Below, one piece after another: positions 7,706-15,368 of a stretch of DNA of 43,270 bases (positions are counted from its first letter, which is position 1; every line of letters starts with the position of its first letter). A model generated the notes under the pieces. It was not told the origin of the DNA and did not search any database. It saw only the letters and a program-made list of their open reading frames with translations. Made by a program: the position numbers and the translations under genes. This DNA is from a virus, in IMG/VR virus record IMGVR_UViG_3300044846_003855, positions 1 through 43,270 of that record, one strand, 5' to 3'.

Positions 7706-8401
7706 CTATCGTGACCGGCGGCGAGCCCGCCGACGGAATCCCGAAACCGATTGCGCGGCCTTTCGGGCCACTTCCGACGTCCCACCGCTCGCGTAGGCCG
7801 CAGCCCCGCGAGCCGTGAGTTCTGCCGCCTTCCGGCCCGCCGACGTCACGTTCTGCTGGCCGCGCTCCAGCGAGTCCGCAGCCGCGTCCGCAGCGGCCCG
7901 CGAACCGCCCCGCTTGTAGGCCGAGAAGGTGCGGAGCAGCGGCGGGAGCAGGAAGACTGCGGCGACGCCGACGGTGCCCCAAATGAGGACGTTCTTGATG
8001 AACCGCGCCGGAGCCGTGACAACGCCGAGAACCTCCGTCGCGAGCCCGAGAGCGCCCTCTGCGAGGCTTCCCAGCGTCGCGGATGGAGAGCGGGCGTTCC
8101 ACGCCTCCAGCGCCTGTCCGTAGCTCTTCAGCGCGTTCGCGAGGCGGGTCACCTGCGACTTGAAGGCTGCGTCGGTGAGCCGCGTGCCACCGATGGCCCC
8201 GGTGTTCAGCGCCGTCGTCAACTGGGCGAACTCCTGCCCGGCGACGAGCCGCGCCGTCTCCACACCGCCGGAGTCCGCGAGGGAGAAGGACGACTTGGAG
8301 GAATCCAGCATCGAAAGCTGCTGCTGGAACCGCTGAAAGTACTTGCCGAAGGTGGCTCGCAGAGTCTGAAGCTCCGCGTCGTTCAAGGGCTTGTCGGCCA
8401 T
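7706..8401 (-). CDS. Helical virion-type protein with TM and Arg-rich tag
   Basis: This 231-aa protein has an N-terminal helical domain, hydrophobic segments from about 117 to 157 (TM most likely 136-155), an Ala-rich helix and the tail S-G-F-R-R-R-A-R-R-R-S-R. It is third of the set with 6584-7171 and 7181-7696. A dispersed-motif copy is read as QSVS directly before the Arg tail. A membrane-associated virion role is inferred. Confidence 0.65.
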   Translation of the reverse strand: MADKPLNDAELQTLRATFGKYFQRFQQQLSMLDSSKSSFSLADSGGVETARLVAGQEFAQLTTALNTGAIGGTRLTDAAFKSQVTRLANALKSYGQALEAWNARSPSATLGSLAEGALGLATEVLGVVTAPARFIKNVLIWGTVGVAAVFLLPPLLRTFSAYKRGGSRAAADAAADSLERGQQNVTSAGRKAAELTARGAAAYASGGTSEVARKAAQSVSGFRRRARRRSR

Positions 8402-8404
8402 GTC

Positions 8405-8731
8405 CTACCTCTTCGGGATGTCGCAGCGCGGCGGCTGGCGTCCCCAGTTGCGAAGGCTGATGACCGCCTTGGTCGTGCAGCCCCACTTGTCCACCATGCC
8501 CTGCATCCGGGCGTTGAAGCTGTTCACCCGCTGGGCGTACTGGCAGTCCTCCGGCTTCCAAGCGGCGTTCGTCTTGGCGACGAGCTTCGCGAGCTTGGGG
8601 AGGCGACGCCGGGTGTCTTCAAACGACGCCCACTTCGCACGGGGGTCAGACGCCCATGCCCGAATCTCCGACGGACTCATCGTGATGAGTTCGCGGAATC
8701 GGTTTTGGACGATGCGGCAAGGGGACGGCAT
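8405..8731 (-). CDS. Hypothetical protein, SPSEIRAW-type
   Basis: At 108 aa with two or three cysteines in the body and a Trp-rich C-terminal third (V-I-S-L-R-N-W-G-R-Q-P-P). The segment M-S-P-S-E-I-R-A-W after residue 17 may be the true start, but it lacks a clear ribosome-binding site; the longer form is kept because it fills the gap to the upstream gene. The extra N-terminal residues include Q-N-R-F, encoded by a dispersed-motif copy. The type looks familiar from phage-like operons, but no function is known to me. Confidence 0.5.
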   Translation of the reverse strand: MPSPCRIVQNRFRELITMSPSEIRAWASDPRAKWASFEDTRRRLPKLAKLVAKTNAAWKPEDCQYAQRVNSFNARMQGMVDKWGCTTKAVISLRNWGRQPPRCDIPKR

Positions 8732-8740
8732 CCCCGCAGC

Positions 8741-9190
8741 TTACCCTGCGGCGCGTCGCTTCGACCACCTGCCCAGCATGAACGCGGTGCCGAGGAGGAG
8801 GGTCACCATGCCGACGACGCCCCACTTGAGCGTGGACTGCTTGGTCTTCCAGCCGTCCACCGACGCCTGTCCGTAGGGGGCGATGATGTAAGGCTGCGCG
8901 ATGAGGGGGGACTCGATGATGAGGGTCGGCTTGACGAGCCGTCCCCACAGCTTCATTGGGGCGTTCGGGTCGGGCTTGGCAGCGGCAGCGGCCTTGATTT
9001 GAGCCGCCGACAGTTCGATGGGGGCGGTGTACTCCGAGAGGAGCCGGACACGCTTGATGGTGCCCCCGATGAGGTCGCCCTTCGCAATGGCGCTCGTCGC
9101 GTTGATGACAGCGTCGGTGTTCTCGCCGCCACCACCGAAGATGGTCGTCGCAGCGTTCGCAATGTCGGTCAGAGAGACGCCGAGAGCCAT
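8741..9190 (-). CDS. Virion-type protein with C-terminal TM and basic end
   Basis: The ATG at 9190 is coupled to the upstream stop (GTGATGG); a GTG one codon earlier is possible. The 149-aa product has a Gly-rich N-terminal segment, a mixed domain with a proline-rich strand region (about 75-110), a TM helix near 122-139 and the basic end W-S-K-R-R-A. It repeats the 'domain plus TM plus basic tail' plan. No family is recognised. Confidence 0.6.
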   Translation of the reverse strand: MALGVSLTDIANAATTIFGGGGENTDAVINATSAIAKGDLIGGTIKRVRLLSEYTAPIELSAAQIKAAAAAKPDPNAPMKLWGRLVKPTLIIESPLIAQPYIIAPYGQASVDGWKTKQSTLKWGVVGMVTLLLGTAFMLGRWSKRRAAG

Positions 9191-9507
9191 CACTTCACCT
9201 TGGTCGCTGCGTCGGAGCCTTCGATGCGCGAGCGCAGCACTCGCACATCAGCCCGTATTTCCGCGAGAGTGTCTCGCATGAGGAGGAACTGCTCTTCCAT
9301 CCTTTTGAGCTTGTCTCCTTGCTCGTCGGCCTTCTCGCGTTGGGTGGCGAGCTTCATCTCGACCCGCCCGTCCACAAAGTCTTCGGCCTTCGACAGGCCC
9401 ATGATGACGACCCCGACGCTGACGACGACTGCCACGATGAGCGAGAACGGTCGGCGCAGCGTGGGGTCGAGGACGGAGGCTATGCGGGAATCGGTTTCGT
9501 CCGGCAT
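9190..9507 (-). CDS. One-TM coiled-coil protein
   Basis: The 105-aa protein has a TM helix at about 20-38 and a charged coiled coil (43-100). The N terminus M-P-D-E-T-D-S-R contains a dispersed-motif copy. The layout resembles 3748-4035 and 4891-5178. Its TGA overlaps the next start. The function is unknown; spanin-like or virion-membrane roles are possible. Confidence 0.6.
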   Translation of the reverse strand: MPDETDSRIASVLDPTLRRPFSLIVAVVVSVGVVIMGLSKAEDFVDGRVEMKLATQREKADEQGDKLKRMEEQFLLMRDTLAEIRADVRVLRSRIEGSDAATKVK

Positions 9508-9514
9508 GGCTGGC

Positions 9515-10333
9515 CTACGGAGCGACGAGGTTGAGCGTGCCGTTCACCGTGAGGGCGTTCGGAATGGCGGGCTCTCCGTCGATGTTCACAACACCGCCAG
9601 CGTCCACCGTGATGGGGTTGGTGCCCGTCGAGCCGGGGCCGGAGTAGGTCACCGTCGAGCCCGACGGCACCTCCGTCCCGCCGCCAAAGCTGTTTGCGTT
9701 GGTGAACTCGCCAGCGGCGGTGCGGGTGTAGATGAGCGAGGTTGCTCCCGCATTCGCGACCGCGCCGAAGGTCATGTCCCCGGCGTTGCTCATCACGACG
9801 GTGAAGTTTGCCGTGCTGTTCGTGTTGAGGGTCCACCCCGGCAGATTGACGTTGCCGACGAACGAAAACTCCAGCGTCGGGTCCGTCGTGTTCACATTGA
9901 TGGCGCTGCCACCGCCGAAGGAAGCGGCGTCCAAAAGAATCAAGTACGGATTGCCGGAGAACAGAGAAATGTCCCCCGCGAAGGTGTTTGTGGCGAACAG
10001 CGAAACCTTGCCGGGGCCGGAGATGGACAAGCCCTGCAAGCCGCTGATAACCGCCGTAACAGAGAGCGTTGTCCCGAGTTGACCGGCGTCAATAATGAGA
10101 AACGAATCAGTCGAAAGTCCGCCCGCGCCGGAGGCAAGCTGATAGCTGCGCGTTCCCGTCGTTGACACGATGACGGGCTGTGCAAGGACGTCCATCGTGA
10201 TGGTGATGACACCGACGCCAGCAAGCGTCGGAAGCTGCACTTGGTCACCAAGCACCGGGGCGATGCCGCCGAGCCAGTTCGCGCCGACGCTCCAGTTGCC
10301 ACCCGCCGGGTTATTCCAAACGACGATAGCCAT
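9515..10333 (-). CDS. Beta-solenoid surface protein with autotransporter-type W-rich N-terminal repeat
   Basis: This protein of 272 aa is rich in Gly, Ser, Thr, Asn and beta-branched residues with no charged helices. The N terminus has N-W-S-V-G-A-N-W and G-G-I-A-P-V-L-G-D, the pattern seen in passenger-associated beta-helix repeats of autotransporters and some phage fibres. The remainder shows strand-turn periodicity typical of a right-handed beta-solenoid. A fibre, spike or capsid decoration is likely. The protein encoded at 27314-28381 has the same kind of N-terminal W-rich module, linking the two arms. Confidence 0.6.
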   Translation of the reverse strand: MAIVVWNNPAGGNWSVGANWLGGIAPVLGDQVQLPTLAGVGVITITMDVLAQPVIVSTTGTRSYQLASGAGGLSTDSFLIIDAGQLGTTLSVTAVISGLQGLSISGPGKVSLFATNTFAGDISLFSGNPYLILLDAASFGGGSAINVNTTDPTLEFSFVGNVNLPGWTLNTNSTANFTVVMSNAGDMTFGAVANAGATSLIYTRTAAGEFTNANSFGGGTEVPSGSTVTYSGPGSTGTNPITVDAGGVVNIDGEPAIPNALTVNGTLNLVAP

Positions 10334-10341
10334 GTTTCACC

Positions 10342-10677
10342 TCAGTTGTCGCGGAAGACCATCAGTTGGGGAAGGCTCGCACCGACGGTGGTCTGAAGGA
10401 CCGGCTGCTGGTTGGCCGAGAGGACGGGAGCGCCGATGAGGTTCGTCGGCGTGAAGGTGCCTGTGACGAGCGGACCCGTCTGTCCGTTGAGCGAGATGCC
10501 ACCCGCAGAAGCCTCCACAACGGAGACGGCGGTGAACGCCGGGACGGCGGTCTTGAGGTTGTCGTTGTAGTTGACGTCGGCCCCGGTGCCGGGGTTGCCG
10601 ACGTTGAGGCCACCGCCGGTCGAAATCTTCGGTGACCCGACAAAGTTGTAGCGGAAGGCTTGGACCGTAACGTGCAT
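10342..10677 (-). CDS. Beta-rich virion-type protein
   Basis: The protein is 111 aa, Gly/Thr/Val-rich, with a Y-N-F-V-G-S-P start region and no TM helix. It sits between two larger beta-rich proteins and the spacing (8 bp and 13 bp gaps) suggests co-translation as a surface or capsid set. No family is recognised; a small decoration protein is a fair guess only. Confidence 0.55.
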   Translation of the reverse strand: MHVTVQAFRYNFVGSPKISTGGGLNVGNPGTGADVNYNDNLKTAVPAFTAVSVVEASAGGISLNGQTGPLVTGTFTPTNLIGAPVLSANQQPVLQTTVGASLPQLMVFRDN

Positions 10678-10690
10678 GGCGCACCTCCTC

Positions 10691-11485
10691 TTACAGCGGG
10701 ACCGACACCTTGAGCGTGATGCCGACGCTGGCGAGCGTGGCGTCGGAAGCGGCGGGAGTCAGAAGGATGATGGACGTTCCCGGCTGGAACGTCGCCGTCG
10801 TCAGCGCGGTGGTCGCGGTGCGCGCGCCCGCCGCAAAGTCGATGGTGCCGATGTTCGTCACCACGCCCGTCGCGTTGGCATAGCTTCCGACGACGAGAGT
10901 CTTCGCCAGCGTGCTGGGCGTGCCCGCGACACCGACGGAGGCGGCGAAATCGACCACGGTGTCGGCCCGCGTGACCGGCGTGAAGATGAGCGGCAGGGCG
11001 GGCGGCAGGACGCCGTAGGCGAAGCCCGAGAGGTCGAAGGCTTGCAGGGCCGGGACGACGGTCGAGTCCGCGTCCGCGCCGAAGCCGGTGAACGGGCCAG
11101 CGGCCACGCTGCTGGGAATGTAGACGAGGAACTCGCCCGCGCCGGACGCCGTGGCGGTGAGCCGCCACACGTTCCCGACGGTGTTCGCCACCGACAGGGT
11201 GACCTTCGCGCCGTTCGTCAGCGAGACGACACCGACGAGCTTGCGGAGGTAGGACAGGGCGTTGCCACCGACAGCCGCCGCGTCGATGAGTGCGGACAGG
11301 AGCGTGGAGAGCGCGTCGCGCTCCAGCGCCGACAGGGCGACCGCCGACGGGACGGCGGTGACCGCGCCCGTGACGACGTCGGCGTCGAGAATGGCGATGG
11401 CGTCCGCGCCGGTCGTGGAGATGGGGAAGATTGCGAACGCCCCGTTCGCGCTGCTGCCGATGTTGCTTCCGTAGGTCGCTGCCAT
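10691..11485 (-). CDS. Probable virion structural protein, Ala/Thr/Val-rich
   Basis: Uncharged, Ala/Thr/Val-rich composition over 264 aa, beta-strand rich at the ends with a helical middle (about 50-85). Such composition is typical of abundant phage structural proteins. The upstream gap contains a dispersed-motif copy and a strong hairpin, so its expression may be separated from the basic protein gene upstream. It could be a capsid or tail-like protein, but no family was recognised. Confidence 0.55.
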   Translation of the reverse strand: MAATYGSNIGSSANGAFAIFPISTTGADAIAILDADVVTGAVTAVPSAVALSALERDALSTLLSALIDAAAVGGNALSYLRKLVGVVSLTNGAKVTLSVANTVGNVWRLTATASGAGEFLVYIPSSVAAGPFTGFGADADSTVVPALQAFDLSGFAYGVLPPALPLIFTPVTRADTVVDFAASVGVAGTPSTLAKTLVVGSYANATGVVTNIGTIDFAAGARTATTALTTATFQPGTSIILLTPAASDATLASVGITLKVSVPL

Positions 11486-11538
11486 GTGAGTGTGCCTCCG
11501 AGAGGGGTGAGCCGGAATCGGTTCTAGCAGATACAGCG

Positions 11539-11572
11539 ACGGCCCGCCGCTCCGGGGGAGTCAGCGGGCCGT
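11539..11572 (-). terminator. Hairpin between virion genes (attenuator or terminator)
   Basis: ACGGCCCGC at 11539-11547 pairs perfectly with GCGGGCCGT at 11564-11572 around a 16-nt loop. It lies just downstream of the 11597-11959 gene in the direction of leftward transcription. There is no T-run on the minus strand, so attenuation, RNA processing or mRNA 3' protection is as likely as intrinsic termination. Confidence 0.6.
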
Positions 11573-11596
11573 CCGTCGAGCCTCACCGTGCGCGAG

Positions 11597-11959
11597 CTAC
11601 GCGGCGCGGCGAGCGGCGCGAGTCGTGCGGGGGAGCGGCTTGCGGTACTTGTAGTTGGCTTGGAAAGCGTTGCGGAAGCGCGGACGCCCGCCCTTCTTCA
11701 GCCACTTGTTGTAGTCGGAGTTGTACTTGGACTTGTACGTCGGGTCCACGACGACAATCTTGACGGCACCCTTGCGGTACTTGCCCTTGACGTCCTTCAC
11801 GACGACGCAAAGCTGCTCGTACTTGCGGTTGAGGACGCGGGTGCATTGGAAAATCTTCTTCTCCTTCAGCACTTCGCGGCCACGCGGGCCGGTCCCGATG
11901 CGGGAGGACCGCTTGAACGGCTGATGCGAATCGTCAAGCGGGGGGTTGCGGTAGGCCAT
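11597..11959 (-). CDS. Small highly basic protein, possible DNA-binding virion protein
   Basis: The 120-aa protein is rich in Lys, Arg and Tyr throughout and ends R-T-T-R-A-A-R-R-A-A. A K-E-K-K-I-F-Q-C-T-R-V-L stretch and a V-V-V-K-D-V-K-G-K-Y strand region suggest a compact folded basic domain. It has its own leader (11960-12034) with two hairpins and a hairpin after its stop, hinting at separate or strong expression. DNA condensation in the virion is an inference from charge only. Confidence 0.5.
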   Translation of the reverse strand: MAYRNPPLDDSHQPFKRSSRIGTGPRGREVLKEKKIFQCTRVLNRKYEQLCVVVKDVKGKYRKGAVKIVVVDPTYKSKYNSDYNKWLKKGGRPRFRNAFQANYKYRKPLPRTTRAARRAA

Positions 11960-11972
11960 CTCAGTCTCCGAT

Positions 11973-12018
11973 GCGCCTTCGGGCGCGGGTGCGGGTGATA
12001 GTCTGCCCCAAGCAGACT
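11973..12018 (-). promoter_or_regulatory. Two small hairpins in the leader of the basic protein gene
   Basis: AGTCTGC at 12000-12006 pairs with GCAGACT at 12012-12018 (loop CCCAA). GCGCC at 11973-11977 pairs with GGCGC at 11982-11986 around a TTCG tetraloop, close to the ribosome-binding region of the gene starting at 11959. The first could end the transcript of the gene stopping at 12035; the second could mask or stabilise the leader. Confidence 0.5.
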
Positions 12019-12034
12019 GGGTTTCGCCACTTGG

Positions 12035-12220
12035 TCAGCCGATGTGAACCTTGCCGGGCTTGATGGGACAGCCGCGAGCAAGGCTCTTCTCGCAGTTCGC
12101 GATGATGGTCTTCTTCAGTCGCCGCGCAGCCTTCTGCGCGGCGGCGAGAGTCTTGTGCTGACTCATCATCATTCGGCCATTCGGACCGCTGATGTAGACC
12201 TTGTGCATGATTCCAGCCAT
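12035..12220 (-). CDS. Small basic protein with N-terminal strand region
   Basis: The ATG at 12220 is preceded by GGAGG at a normal distance, giving 61 aa that start M-A-G-I-M-H-K-V-Y-I-S-G. Most of the rest is a basic helix (A-A-Q-K-A-A-R-R-L-K-K) followed by two cysteines. A longer frame without a good ribosome-binding site is not used. The function is unknown. Confidence 0.55.
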   Translation of the reverse strand: MAGIMHKVYISGPNGRMMMSQHKTLAAAQKAARRLKKTIIANCEKSLARGCPIKPGKVHIG

Positions 12221-12239
12221 GAGAGCCTCCGAGAAATGG

Positions 12240-12707
12240 TCAGATGCCAGCGCCAAGACGCTGCGAGAACGAGAGCGGGTCGAACAGGAGGGGTCGGAAG
12301 GTTGACGCGCCGAGCGGGTTCGCCCCGATGCTGCGGATGTAGAGCGTCGAGTCCGGCTTCAGCCAAATGACATCGCTGGTGAGCTTGCCGCCCGACGAGA
12401 GGATATCGACGCGCCCGAGGTTCGACGGGTCGTTGGTGAGCGAGAGTGAGATGCTCTGCCCAGCGCCCGTGAACTCAGCGTTCACCTTCAGCGCGAGGAG
12501 TTGCAGGTAGTTGTTCGTGTAGAGGTTGGCGTAGGCGTTTGGGCTTATGGGGTCGATGGCCGCGCCCGTGACGCTGGTCGCGACGCCCGTGACAGGCAGC
12601 GAGCCGTGGGCCGAGAGGAGCAGGAGCCGCAGCAGCGTCTCGACGTTGTTGAGGCGCTCATTGACGGTGAGTTCAGCCGTCGAGATGAGGTACGGGGTCT
12701 GTGCCAT
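12240..12707 (-). CDS. Virion-type protein, beta-rich
   Basis: The 155-aa product has a short N-terminal helix (N-E-R-L-N-N-V-E-T-L-L-R-L-L-L-L) and a beta-rich body with Asn/Ser/Thr turns. The ATG is 3 bp beyond the stop of the LysM gene. No TM helix or known family is seen. Composition and context suggest a capsid decoration or spike protein. Confidence 0.5.
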   Translation of the reverse strand: MAQTPYLISTAELTVNERLNNVETLLRLLLLSAHGSLPVTGVATSVTGAAIDPISPNAYANLYTNNYLQLLALKVNAEFTGAGQSISLSLTNDPSNLGRVDILSSGGKLTSDVIWLKPDSTLYIRSIGANPLGASTFRPLLFDPLSFSQRLGAGI

Positions 12708-12710
12708 TGA

Positions 12711-13277
12711 CTACGCTCCGACGGGGGAAGCCGCCGACGCGGCGACGGGTGGAATCGGTTCTGCGACGGTCTGCGTCGGGACCGGCGTGCGGTCGGTCAC
12801 TTCGGGCGGGAGAGCGCCACGGGACCGCTTGCGGAAGGCAACGTAAGCTGCCGAGCGCGCGAAGATGGCCTTCTTGAACGCCTCGCCCGGTGGGAGGGCC
12901 GGAATCTTGATGGTGGTGCCCTTGTCGAGACGGTCGGCGTCCTCAAACTGCGTCGAGGCGGTGCGGTTGTAGTCCCACAGGAACGGGAACCAGCGCCAAT
13001 CGCCGTAGGTGTCGCGGGCGATGGACGACCACGATTGGTCGCGCTGCACGGTGAGCAGCTTGTCGGCAGCGCCGGGGGCGGGCGGCGCGACCGTCGTCCC
13101 GGCGGTGACAGCCGACGCCGTCGGAAGCTCCATGACGCCCTCCTTGCGGAGGATGGGCTCTGCGGCAGCTTCCCGCTTCTCTGCCTTGGCCCGGCGGGAC
13201 CACAGGAAGATGCCAGCGACGGCGAGGAGCCCGCCGCCGAGGATGAGGTTCTTCTTCGCGCTTTCGCTGAGAGCCAT
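12711..13277 (-). CDS. Membrane-anchored LysM-domain protein
   Basis: In this 188-aa protein residues 10-26 are a TM helix followed by a Lys/Arg stretch. A Thr/Pro-rich linker leads to a LysM-like domain at about 75-127, with T-V-Q-R-D-Q-S-W-S-S-I-A, Y-G-D-W-R-W and G-T-T-I-K-I-P landmarks. LysM domains bind GlcNAc-containing glycans such as peptidoglycan; phage baseplate LysM proteins also use it structurally. The anchor points to a virion-membrane or envelope location. A dispersed-motif copy is read as EPI near the C terminus. Confidence 0.75.
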   Translation of the reverse strand: MALSESAKKNLILGGGLLAVAGIFLWSRRAKAEKREAAAEPILRKEGVMELPTASAVTAGTTVAPPAPGAADKLLTVQRDQSWSSIARDTYGDWRWFPFLWDYNRTASTQFEDADRLDKGTTIKIPALPPGEAFKKAIFARSAAYVAFRKRSRGALPPEVTDRTPVPTQTVAEPIPPVAASAASPVGA

Positions 13278-13286
13278 TGCAATCTC

Positions 13287-13706
13287 CTATCGGGTCATTG
13301 AGTCGAGTTCGGCCAGCGCCTTGTCGGCGCGGCAGTCGAGCCCCGCCTGTCCCGTCAGCCCGAAGCATGGGTCAGCCTGTGCCACCGAGTCCGAGGGTGA
13401 CACGGTGGCGGTCGCGCCGCCAGCGGTCACGGCGACGGAGTCACCGACACCGGGCTGCGAGGTCATCACCGCCGGAGCGGGCTGTCCGCGACGGAGAAGC
13501 TCCGGCGGGAGCCGGAGTCGGGGGATGAAGACCTTCGGCAGCACCGGGGACTCGCCTCGCCGCAGCGGGAGAGCCTCCGCAGCCTTCGGGCGCAGCAGGA
13601 TGAAGGCGAGGGCCACGACACCGCCGGTCGCGAGGGCGACGGTCGGGAGCGAGACGGTGTCGAGGAGTCCCCCGAGGGCACGGCGGGAACGACGGGAACG
13701 CTTCAT
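13287..13706 (-). CDS. One-TM protein with Arg-rich N terminus and Pro-rich tail
   Basis: I chose the ATG at 13706 because GGAG lies 9 bp upstream; an ATG three codons earlier is also open. The product starts M-K-R-S-R-R-S-R-R-A-L-G-G-L-L, has a TM helix at about 21-38, and a Pro/Ser-rich extramembrane part with two cysteines near the end. The N terminus carries the shared Arg tag followed by G-G-L. A dispersed-motif copy (13720-13731) lies directly upstream. Confidence 0.6.
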   Translation of the reverse strand: MKRSRRSRRALGGLLDTVSLPTVALATGGVVALAFILLRPKAAEALPLRRGESPVLPKVFIPRLRLPPELLRRGQPAPAVMTSQPGVGDSVAVTAGGATATVSPSDSVAQADPCFGLTGQAGLDCRADKALAELDSMTR

Positions 13707-13729
13707 GGTGTTCATCTCCGAAATCGGTT

Positions 13730-14569
13730 CTACCGCACCCGGCGACGTCTCGCCATGCGCGGAACCCGTGCGAGGGAAGGAACGGGCTGGCGGGCAGCGG
13801 GGTCGGTTTTGGAAATACCAAAGTCGAGGATGGCAATCTGCCCGTTTTTCCGCACGCCCCAGTTCCCACCGTGGAGGTCTTGCGTGAAGATGCCGCCCTT
13901 CTTGCCAGCTTGCACCATCGCCCGCGTCATCTTCGGAATCGCCGTGTTGCAGAGGGCGGGGTCTGACTGTCCCCACCCTTTGGCGAGGTCAGTTTTGCAT
14001 CGGGCGAGTGCATCGCGCTGAAAGTTTCGCGGGAGGACGAATGAGGGGCCGGGAACGAACGGGCCAGTACCGTAGGGGTTGAACCCCAAGGGGTAGCTCT
14101 GAACGCTGTCGCTGAACGAGTTCGCGGCCTTAAAGAACGGGACCATCGAAGGGTCAGTATGGTCGTTCGTTGGCGTCAGCCTTTCGGTAACGATGCCGTA
14201 GATGGGGGTCATGCCGGTGTTGTAGCGACCCGCAACGTCTCGCCCTTCCAGCTTCGCCACATCGTAGACGCGAACCGTACCCGAGAGCTTCTTGCCCTTG
14301 AGGATGGCGGCTGCGGCTGCGTCGTTCGCGTCGCTGGTGAACTTGACAACGCGGTTCGGGTACTTGGCAGACTCATAGACGGTTGCGAACGCCCCGGCAC
14401 CGAGCCGCTTGCCCACCTTGAAGACCTTGCATTGGGTCGAAGAGAGGTTGAGCCGCACGCCGCTCTGCTCATATTCGGGCGTGCATCCGGGCTGGGGAGC
14501 GGAGCCGACTCCGGCGAGCTTGCGGATGCGGGGCTCGCGGACCCGCCGGACCACCTGCTTCGACCTCAT
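13730..14569 (-). CDS. Protein kinase-like protein (copy A), Arg-rich C terminus
   Basis: The 279-aa protein contains the core eukaryotic-like kinase landmarks in order: Gly-rich loop L-G-A-G-A-F-A-T-V-Y (56-65), V-V-K-F with the ATP-binding Lys76, a catalytic loop D-L-H-G-G-N (Asp231, Asn236) and D-F-G (249-251). The catalytic loop is of the 'DLHxGN' type seen in ABC1/Bud32/HipA-like atypical kinases rather than HRD. A segment K-L-S-G-T-V-R-V-Y-D-V-A-K-L is shared with the adjacent copy B. The C terminus is R-M-A-R-R-R-R-V-R. All key residues are present, so activity on protein or small molecules is plausible. The ATG overlaps the copy B stop by 4 bp (ATGA). Confidence 0.8.
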   Translation of the reverse strand: MRSKQVVRRVREPRIRKLAGVGSAPQPGCTPEYEQSGVRLNLSSTQCKVFKVGKRLGAGAFATVYESAKYPNRVVKFTSDANDAAAAAILKGKKLSGTVRVYDVAKLEGRDVAGRYNTGMTPIYGIVTERLTPTNDHTDPSMVPFFKAANSFSDSVQSYPLGFNPYGTGPFVPGPSFVLPRNFQRDALARCKTDLAKGWGQSDPALCNTAIPKMTRAMVQAGKKGGIFTQDLHGGNWGVRKNGQIAILDFGISKTDPAARQPVPSLARVPRMARRRRVR

Positions 14570-15360
14570 CGCTTCCTCCGAAACCGATTCTTGGGCACCT
14601 TCGCGAGGGCAATCTTCGGCCCCTTGCCGGGTGCGCTCGACACGCCGAAATCGAGGATGACCGGCGAGCCGTCGGCCCGCTGTCCCCAGTTGCCGGTGTG
14701 GAGGTCGAGCGGGATGACGCCGTTCTCAGCTTGCTCATCGACGGCGTCGAAGACCTTCTGCGCGGCGACCTCGCACGCCGTGCGGTCACCGACGGACATC
14801 GTGCATTCCTTCTCCACCCAGTACTGGTCAATCCAATCTGCGATGCGGAACTGCGCGGGGTCCATCTGTGAGATGCCCGCACGCTTGTCGCGGTACTGCT
14901 TCCACATCTCCATGATGGCGTTCGCGTTCGCACGGGAGAGCCGGGTGCTGACCTTCTCCGTGACGAGTCCGAAGACAGGCTGTCCCTTCTTCTCCGCGAA
15001 GGACGAAATGTCCTTCTTCGGAATCGGGACGGTCGCCTTCTTCCCCTTGAGCTTGGCGACGTCGAAGATGGTCACCGAGCCCTTGAGCTTCTTGCCGAGG
15101 AAGCGGGCAGCGACAGCGGCCTCGCGGGCGTCCCCGGTGAACTTGACCACCAGCTTGTCGGGGTCGCTCGCATGGGTGTAGGCCGACGCGAACGAGCCCT
15201 GCCCGAGCCACTCGTCCACAGGGAAGCGGGCGCATTGGTTCGGCGTCAGCTTCATCTTGTCGTAGTCGAGGTCGTTCTCAAACTCGACGCTGCCACCCGC
15301 GCTCACATCACAGGTGCGGGCGAGCCCGTGGAACCGATTCTGCTTCTTCCGACGAGCCAT
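14566..15360 (-). CDS. Protein kinase-like protein (copy B), basic at both ends
   Basis: The 264-aa product is a paralogue of the next gene. Landmarks: Gly-rich loop L-G-Q-G-S-F-A-S-A-Y (52-61), V-V-K-F (Lys73), D-L-H-T-G-N (Asp219, Asn224), D-F-G (237-239). It starts M-A-R-R-K-K-Q-N-R-F and ends K-N-R-F-R-R-K-R; both N-R-F triplets are encoded by dispersed-motif copies in the same frame at opposite ends of the gene. The activation-loop region is very short (DFG is about 25 residues from the C terminus), so the C-lobe is circularly compact or reduced compared with typical kinases. Presence in the virion arm suggests an injected enzyme. Confidence 0.8.
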   Translation of the reverse strand: MARRKKQNRFHGLARTCDVSAGGSVEFENDLDYDKMKLTPNQCARFPVDEWLGQGSFASAYTHASDPDKLVVKFTGDAREAAVAARFLGKKLKGSVTIFDVAKLKGKKATVPIPKKDISSFAEKKGQPVFGLVTEKVSTRLSRANANAIMEMWKQYRDKRAGISQMDPAQFRIADWIDQYWVEKECTMSVGDRTACEVAAQKVFDAVDEQAENGVIPLDLHTGNWGQRADGSPVILDFGVSSAPGKGPKIALAKVPKNRFRRKR

Positions 15361-15368
15361 GCAGCACC

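Noticed and set aside
7751-10165. 804-aa open frame on the plus strand
   Set aside because: Spans several minus-strand genes with coupled starts and stops and has Arg/His-rich shadow composition.
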